DNA from: an uncultured Kangiella sp. | GTDB lineage: Bacteria > Pseudomonadota > Gammaproteobacteria > Enterobacterales > Kangiellaceae | Assembly: GCA_947498625.1 (NCBI GenBank) | Contig: CANMKR010000002.1 | Location: forward strand, 186,001 to 250,000 | Reading direction: 5' to 3' | Length of the DNA: 64,000 bases | Shown here: positions 60,578 to 64,000 of the stretch, piece after piece | Position numbering within the stretch: position 1 is the stretch's first letter | Layout: every line of letters begins with the position of its first letter | Notes under the pieces: generated by a model | What the model saw: only the letters and a program-made list of their open reading frames with translations | The model's database searches: none | What the model was told of the DNA's origin: nothing | Program-made: the position numbers and the translations under genes

Positions 60578-61047
60578 GTGATTAAGAAATATATTTTTTT
60601 GGTAGTTATATTTGTTTTATCTTCAGGCTTTCGTACTAATGAAGTTAGCACTGATGATATGGTTGAAGAAATCCATCGCCTTGTGAATACAGAAGAAAAT
60701 ATGACAAGGGCTTTAGAGCAAATTTTCTTATCTAAATTAAATTTACAAGATGATACAAAGGTAAAGAAAGTTAAAGAGGAAATTTCTAATTTGGTATCTG
60801 ATGTTATGGCTGACGATGCTTATTTTAATGACTTTAAAGAATTATACTTAAACGTGTTTACTGAAAAAGAAATAGCTCAACTCTTAGACTTTTTTATAAA
60901 TCAGAAGTCGGTCAGAAGATGCTAGAAAAGACGGGATATCTCGCTTTAGAAACACAAAGAATAGCTGATACTCACTTAAGATACCACTTTCGGGGTTTTA
61001 GGCAATCGCTAGATGAGATATTAGAGGTTGATAAAGGCGCTAAGTAG
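60578..61047 (+). pseudogene. DUF2059-like exported protein, frameshifted in a T run
   Basis: GTG start with GGAAG upstream; signal peptide about 1-17. The first frame reads to FTEKEIAQLLDFFINQKS and stops at 60922-60924. The other frame continues the family motif FYKSEVGQKMLEKTGYLALETQ and runs to a stop at 61047. The switch falls in a run of six T (about 60890-60895); one more T would restore a gene of about 156 residues ending in VDKGAK. It could be a real mutation, a sequencing error in a homopolymer, or a slippage site. Confidence 0.75.
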
Positions 61048-61056
61048 CGCCATTAC

Positions 61057-61341
61057 CTAATCAGCATGCACTACGGCATGAACCACATGGTTATATTCGA
61101 AATAAACGGTCATATTTTCATAACGCCAAGTAGAAATTGGCGGCTCGCCAACTGGTCCAGACATTGATGATGGCTCACCAAACTTCTTGCGAACTTGCGA
61201 TTTAGAAATTCCACGTTTAGGAGTTTCAACGTTTGCTTGCTTTTGGGCGCCTACAGGGACTTTTACTTCATCAGCGAGTATCGCAGTATTGGCACCGAAT
61301 CCAAGTCCGCTGGCTAAAAGTAAGACTGCTAATTTTTTCAT
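61057..61341 (-). CDS. Small exported protein with SmpA/BamE-like fold pattern
   Basis: 94 residues. Signal peptide about 1-23 (AILADE). RGISKSQVRKKFGEPSSMSGPVGEPPISTWRYENMTVYFEYNHVVHAVV follows the SmpA/OmlA pattern: helix with MxxVxxxxGxP, then strands. It lacks a lipobox. AAGGAA lies upstream. It is convergent with the DUF2059 gene. The function is unknown. Confidence 0.7.
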   Translation of the reverse strand: MKKLAVLLLASGLGFGANTAILADEVKVPVGAQKQANVETPKRGISKSQVRKKFGEPSSMSGPVGEPPISTWRYENMTVYFEYNHVVHAVVHAD

Positions 61342-61401
61342 GGCTAAAATTCCTTATTTATTTGCCCTTATAATAGCAAAAACAAATACTTAGTAAAATA
61401 A

Positions 61402-61542
61402 TTTCAAGGTATAATCCAAATTATTGAGAATTGGTTGATTTTAAAAGGTGAACCATTCACTATACCGCCTATCAAAGATGTGGCTGCACCTCTAAATGGG
61501 GTCAGAGTCAATTATTTTAAACAAGTACAGAATTACAAATAA
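61402..61542 (+). other. Open frame without start codon, overlapping the palindrome
   Basis: 46 sense codons with protein-like composition (ENWLILKGEPFTIPPIKDV) read through the left arm of the inverted repeat and stop at 61540-61542. No ATG, GTG or TTG opens it in frame before its middle. It may be the tail of a decayed gene into which the element inserted, or chance. Confidence 0.2.
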
Positions 61543-61579
61543 CAAAGGTCAGAATAATCGACTCTGACCCCATTTAGAG
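61490..61579. mobile_element. 90-bp palindromic element (REP/MITE-like) abutting lolC
   Basis: Perfect 20-bp inverted arms, CTCTAAATGGGGTCAGAGTC (61490-61509) and its complement (61560-61579), enclose 50 bases. A smaller hairpin GGTCAGA/TCTGACC lies inside (61547-61569). I recall GGGGTCAGAGTC-type repeats near REP-associated Y1 transposases in gammaproteobacteria. No transposase is present here. Confidence 0.65.
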
Positions 61580-61582
61580 ACT

Positions 61583-62830
61583 ATGAAATTACCTTTTTCC
61601 TTATTTGTTGGACTCCGCTATACCCGTGCAAAGCGCCGTGATCGCTTTATTTCACTGATATCCATTATTTCTATGGTGGGGATCGCGCTAGGCGTTATGG
61701 TTTTGATCACCGTGATGTCGGTAATGAATGGTTTCGAGCGGGAATTACGAGATCGTATTTTAGGCGTTTCGCCACACGTATTAGTGCAAGATTTTTCAGG
61801 TGAACTTAAAGATTGGCAAGAAGTTGAAAAAAAGGTCAAGCAAAGTCCTCAAATACTAGGTGCTTCGCCCTATATTCAGTCGGAAACCATGTTTCGACAT
61901 TTTGGCTTGAATCAAGTTGGCATGGTGCAAGGCATCTTGCCGGAAAAATTATCCGAAGTTTCTGTCGTTCCGGCCAATATGAAAGCGGGTTCTATTGATG
62001 ATTTAGAAAAGGGTAAGTACAACATAATTCTTGGCTCTACTTTATCTAGACGCTTAGCAGCAGGTGTTGGCGATAAAGTTACTCTATTGATTTTAAGTCA
62101 AACCAAGATGAGCCTTGCGGGGATCAATACTCGCAGTAAGCGATTTACGGTTGTTGGTATTTTCGATACTAAATCAGAAGTCGATCAAGGCTTGGCTTTC
62201 GTACATATGGATGATGCGGCGAGTGTTTTGCGAATTAAAGATGGCGTAACGGCGTTACAGTTAAAAACGCAAGACGTGATGAAAGCTTATGATACTGCTT
62301 ATGAAGTGAATGACATCTTAAAAGGCGATTATTTGTTGTCTGATTGGACGCGTCAGCACCAAACACTCTTTAACGCTATTGATATGGAGAAGAAGATAAT
62401 GTTTATTCTTTTAATCTTTATCATTATGGTGGCGGCTTTTAACATCGTCACTTCGCTGGTGATGCTGGTAAACGAAAAGCAGTCGGACATCGCGATCCTA
62501 AGAACTCTGGGCGCTAGTCCTGCTTCTGTGATGAAAATCTTTATGACTTCGGGTTTTATCAATGGTTTGATTGGAACAGTGGTAGGGGTGGTTTTAGGTA
62601 TGCTGCTGGCAACCTACTTGCCCGATATTGTCAGTTGGATAGAGGTCACTTTCGACGTTCGAGTGTTCCCGCAGAATGTGTATTTTGTGAATGAATTGCC
62701 GACTCACCTTATTATGAAAGATGTTATACAAATAGGTATTTATTCTTTTGCCATTAGTCTTTTTGCAACTATCTATCCTGCATGGAAGGCTTCACGTATT
62801 CAACCAGCGGAGGCGCTACGCTATGAGTAA
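61583..62830 (+). CDS. lolC: Lipoprotein-releasing ABC transporter permease (LolC/LolE type)
   Basis: 415 residues. N-terminal helix about 24-48, a large periplasmic domain (about 50-270), and three helices (about 272-298, 318-345 and 375-400). It ends KASRIQPAEALRYE, the family C-terminus. It extracts lipoproteins from the inner membrane for LolA. The ATG is 3 bases from the palindromic element, and the only ribosome-site-like bases (TAGAG) belong to its arm. lolD overlaps its end; no second permease gene is adjacent. Confidence 0.94.
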   Translation: MKLPFSLFVGLRYTRAKRRDRFISLISIISMVGIALGVMVLITVMSVMNGFERELRDRILGVSPHVLVQDFSGELKDWQEVEKKVKQSPQILGASPYIQSETMFRHFGLNQVGMVQGILPEKLSEVSVVPANMKAGSIDDLEKGKYNIILGSTLSRRLAAGVGDKVTLLILSQTKMSLAGINTRSKRFTVVGIFDTKSEVDQGLAFVHMDDAASVLRIKDGVTALQLKTQDVMKAYDTAYEVNDILKGDYLLSDWTRQHQTLFNAIDMEKKIMFILLIFIIMVAAFNIVTSLVMLVNEKQSDIAILRTLGASPASVMKIFMTSGFINGLIGTVVGVVLGMLLATYLPDIVSWIEVTFDVRVFPQNVYFVNELPTHLIMKDVIQIGIYSFAISLFATIYPAWKASRIQPAEALRYE

Positions 62831-63518
62831 CAGTGCTATGAGTAATTTAATAGAAGTGAGTAACTTAAGCCGTAGCTATAAAGATGGGGCTTTGCAGGTT
62901 GATGTTTTGGAAGGCTTAAACTTTACCGTCGGGAAATCTGAGCAGCTTGCAATCGTCGGTGCTTCCGGTTCGGGTAAAAGTACTTTGCTACATTTAATTG
63001 GAGCCCTGGATAAACCTAACTCTGGTGAAGTGATTATTAATGGCCAGAATATTCATAAGTTATCGCGCAAAGCTCAAGGTGACTTTCGTAATCAACACAT
63101 TGGCTTTGTGTATCAATTCCATCATTTGCTACCTGAGTTTACGGCGCAAGAAAATGTCGCTATGCCGTTAATCATTAAAGGCATGAATCGTACTAAAGCG
63201 TTAGTTGAAGCCGATGCTGTAATTGAAAAAGTTAATTTATCGAATCGAAAACTGCATAAACCTGCAGAACTATCTGGCGGCGAGCGCCAAAGAATTGCCT
63301 TTGCCAGAGCAATCGTTAATAAGCCATTAGTGGTATTAGCGGATGAACCGACGGGTAATCTTGATCATGCTACTGCTGAAAAAGTTTATGATTTGATGTG
63401 CGAGCTAAACCAAGAGCTAGGCACTAGCTTTGTAACCGTGACTCATGATTTAGAGTTGGCCGGTAAGATGCAAAGACAAGTTAAGCTAGAAGATGGGCAA
63501 TTAACTGGTATGGATTAA
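62823..63518 (+). CDS. lolD: Lipoprotein-releasing ABC transporter ATPase
   Basis: 231 residues from ATG 62823 (GGAGG 9 bases upstream); the frame further upstream lies inside lolC. Walker A GASGSGKSTLLHLIGALD, signature LSGGERQRIAFARA, Walker B VVLADEPTGNLD and the VTHDLELA switch are intact. It drives LolC. The two genes overlap by 8 bases, and its stop overlaps the convergent GGDEF gene by 4. Confidence 0.96.
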   Translation: MSNSAMSNLIEVSNLSRSYKDGALQVDVLEGLNFTVGKSEQLAIVGASGSGKSTLLHLIGALDKPNSGEVIINGQNIHKLSRKAQGDFRNQHIGFVYQFHHLLPEFTAQENVAMPLIIKGMNRTKALVEADAVIEKVNLSNRKLHKPAELSGGERQRIAFARAIVNKPLVVLADEPTGNLDHATAEKVYDLMCELNQELGTSFVTVTHDLELAGKMQRQVKLEDGQLTGMD

Positions 63519-64000
63519 CGGGCAAGTTTTTCTATACTTTTATCTTCAGCACTGATGCAAACTCTATTACGACCTTCAGCTTTAGCTTGATATAGTTTCA
63601 TGTCAGCTTGATGGATTATTTCATCTAAAGTTGCTAGCTTTTGAGTGCATATGCCAATACTTATAGTGACTTTAACAGCTTTACCGTTGACTTTGATAAC
63701 TCTATTTTCTACGGCATCTTTCAGTTTGTTAAAAATAATTTTGGTATTTTTGAGATCTACCTTGTCGATATAGACAGCAAACTCTTCACCGCCAAACCTT
63801 CCAACTAAATCAGATGCTCTAATATTATCTTTTAAAATTGAGGCGATTTCCTTAATAACAACATCACCCACATGATGACCATAAGTATCATTCACTTCTT
63901 TAAAATGGTCGATGTCAATTAGACCAAATGCAAAAGATTCTTTGTACCTCAAGTTTTTCTTATAGCAGTGCTTGCTGAGTTCTAAAAAGTGGCGACGATT
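63515..64000 (-). CDS. GGDEF domain protein (diguanylate cyclase), 5'-truncated by window edge
   Basis: 161 visible residues; the frame is open to the last base, where NRRHFLEL is the start of the usual domain motif. FGLIDIDHFKEVNDTYGHHVGD and GRFGGEEFAVYI show an intact metal site and active-site GGEEF, and SIGIC and ADMKLYQAKAEGRNRV complete the domain. It should make cyclic di-GMP, unlike the degenerate GGDEF at 250-2895. The sensor part lies outside the window. It ends convergently with lolD. Confidence 0.9.
   Translation of the reverse strand, partial: NRRHFLELSKHCYKKNLRYKESFAFGLIDIDHFKEVNDTYGHHVGDVVIKEIASILKDNIRASDLVGRFGGEEFAVYIDKVDLKNTKIIFNKLKDAVENRVIKVNGKAVKVTISIGICTQKLATLDEIIHQADMKLYQAKAEGRNRVCISAEDKSIEKLAR

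Noticed and set aside
62748-62822. N-terminal extension of LolD
   Set aside because: The frame runs inside lolC; GGAGG before 62823 marks the true start.
61583-63518. Absence of lolE as a sign of a broken Lol system
   Set aside because: Many bacteria use a single LolC/E-type permease as a homodimer, and a second permease could lie elsewhere in the genome.

Overview
The window looks like chromosome of a marine, peptide- and amino-acid-consuming gammaproteobacterium with an AT-rich genome, most like the Kangiellaceae/Aliikangiella-Pleionea type. That placement is inferred from gene content: RMF, HflD, FabR, RluE, monomeric isocitrate dehydrogenase, LiuR-type leucine catabolism and three large exported peptidases (S46, S9, M2). 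No rRNA or tRNA gene and no CRISPR array was seen.

Layout. 1-2895: the end of a MAPEG protein and a periplasmic-sensor EAL protein. 2995-5169: an S46 dipeptidyl-peptidase. 5364-16594: one long minus-strand operon for leucine/isovalerate breakdown (liuR, liuA, a small membrane protein, thiolase, acyl-CoA dehydrogenase, liuB, liuC, liuD, liuE, scoA, scoB) with a LiuR-like palindrome before liuR. 16595-19455: an untranslated leader with nested inverted repeats, rmf, an S9 peptidase and a small coding remnant. 19522-25154: queA-tgt-yajC-secD-secF. 25240-29693: an MscS channel, a CAP-domain lipoprotein, then an ECF sigma factor/putative anti-sigma/PDZ-like/DUF2461 run. 29709-32686: hflD, mnmA, a Nudix gene and rluE on the minus strand. 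32868-35084: icd. 35139-36035: an AT-rich orphan with a HEPN-type RNxxxH motif. 36105-37890: threonine aldolase and two SdpI-like membrane proteins. 37931-40791: nitrilase and fabR, divergent from a fatty-acid desaturase, with two FabR-type palindromes around the desaturase promoter. 40922-46803: an amidohydrolase lipoprotein, fdxA, mutS and pncC.

46944-55473 is the clearest accessory region. It holds a 2572-residue Sec-exported SpvB/FG-GAP/RHS protein whose tip carries a CxxC...DH...CxxC nuclease-like motif, an overlapping immunity-type gene, and about 300 bp of non-coding DNA rich in nested inverted repeats.

55474-64000 returns to housekeeping: a cold-shock protein, M2 peptidase, nagZ, a second MscS channel, DUF2288, a frameshifted DUF2059 gene, a small exported protein, a 90-bp palindromic element abutting lolC, lolC-lolD, and a GGDEF protein cut by the window end.

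Starts were moved inward from the longest open frame for scoB, liuC, rmf, tgt, the putative anti-sigma gene, the DUF2461 gene, fabR, the amidohydrolase, fdxA, the cold-shock gene and lolD, using ribosome binding sites and known family N-termini. The most interesting points are the RHS toxin/immunity pair, the structured DNA behind it, the palindrome that supplies the lolC start region, the rmf and secD leaders, and the orphan HEPN-like gene.
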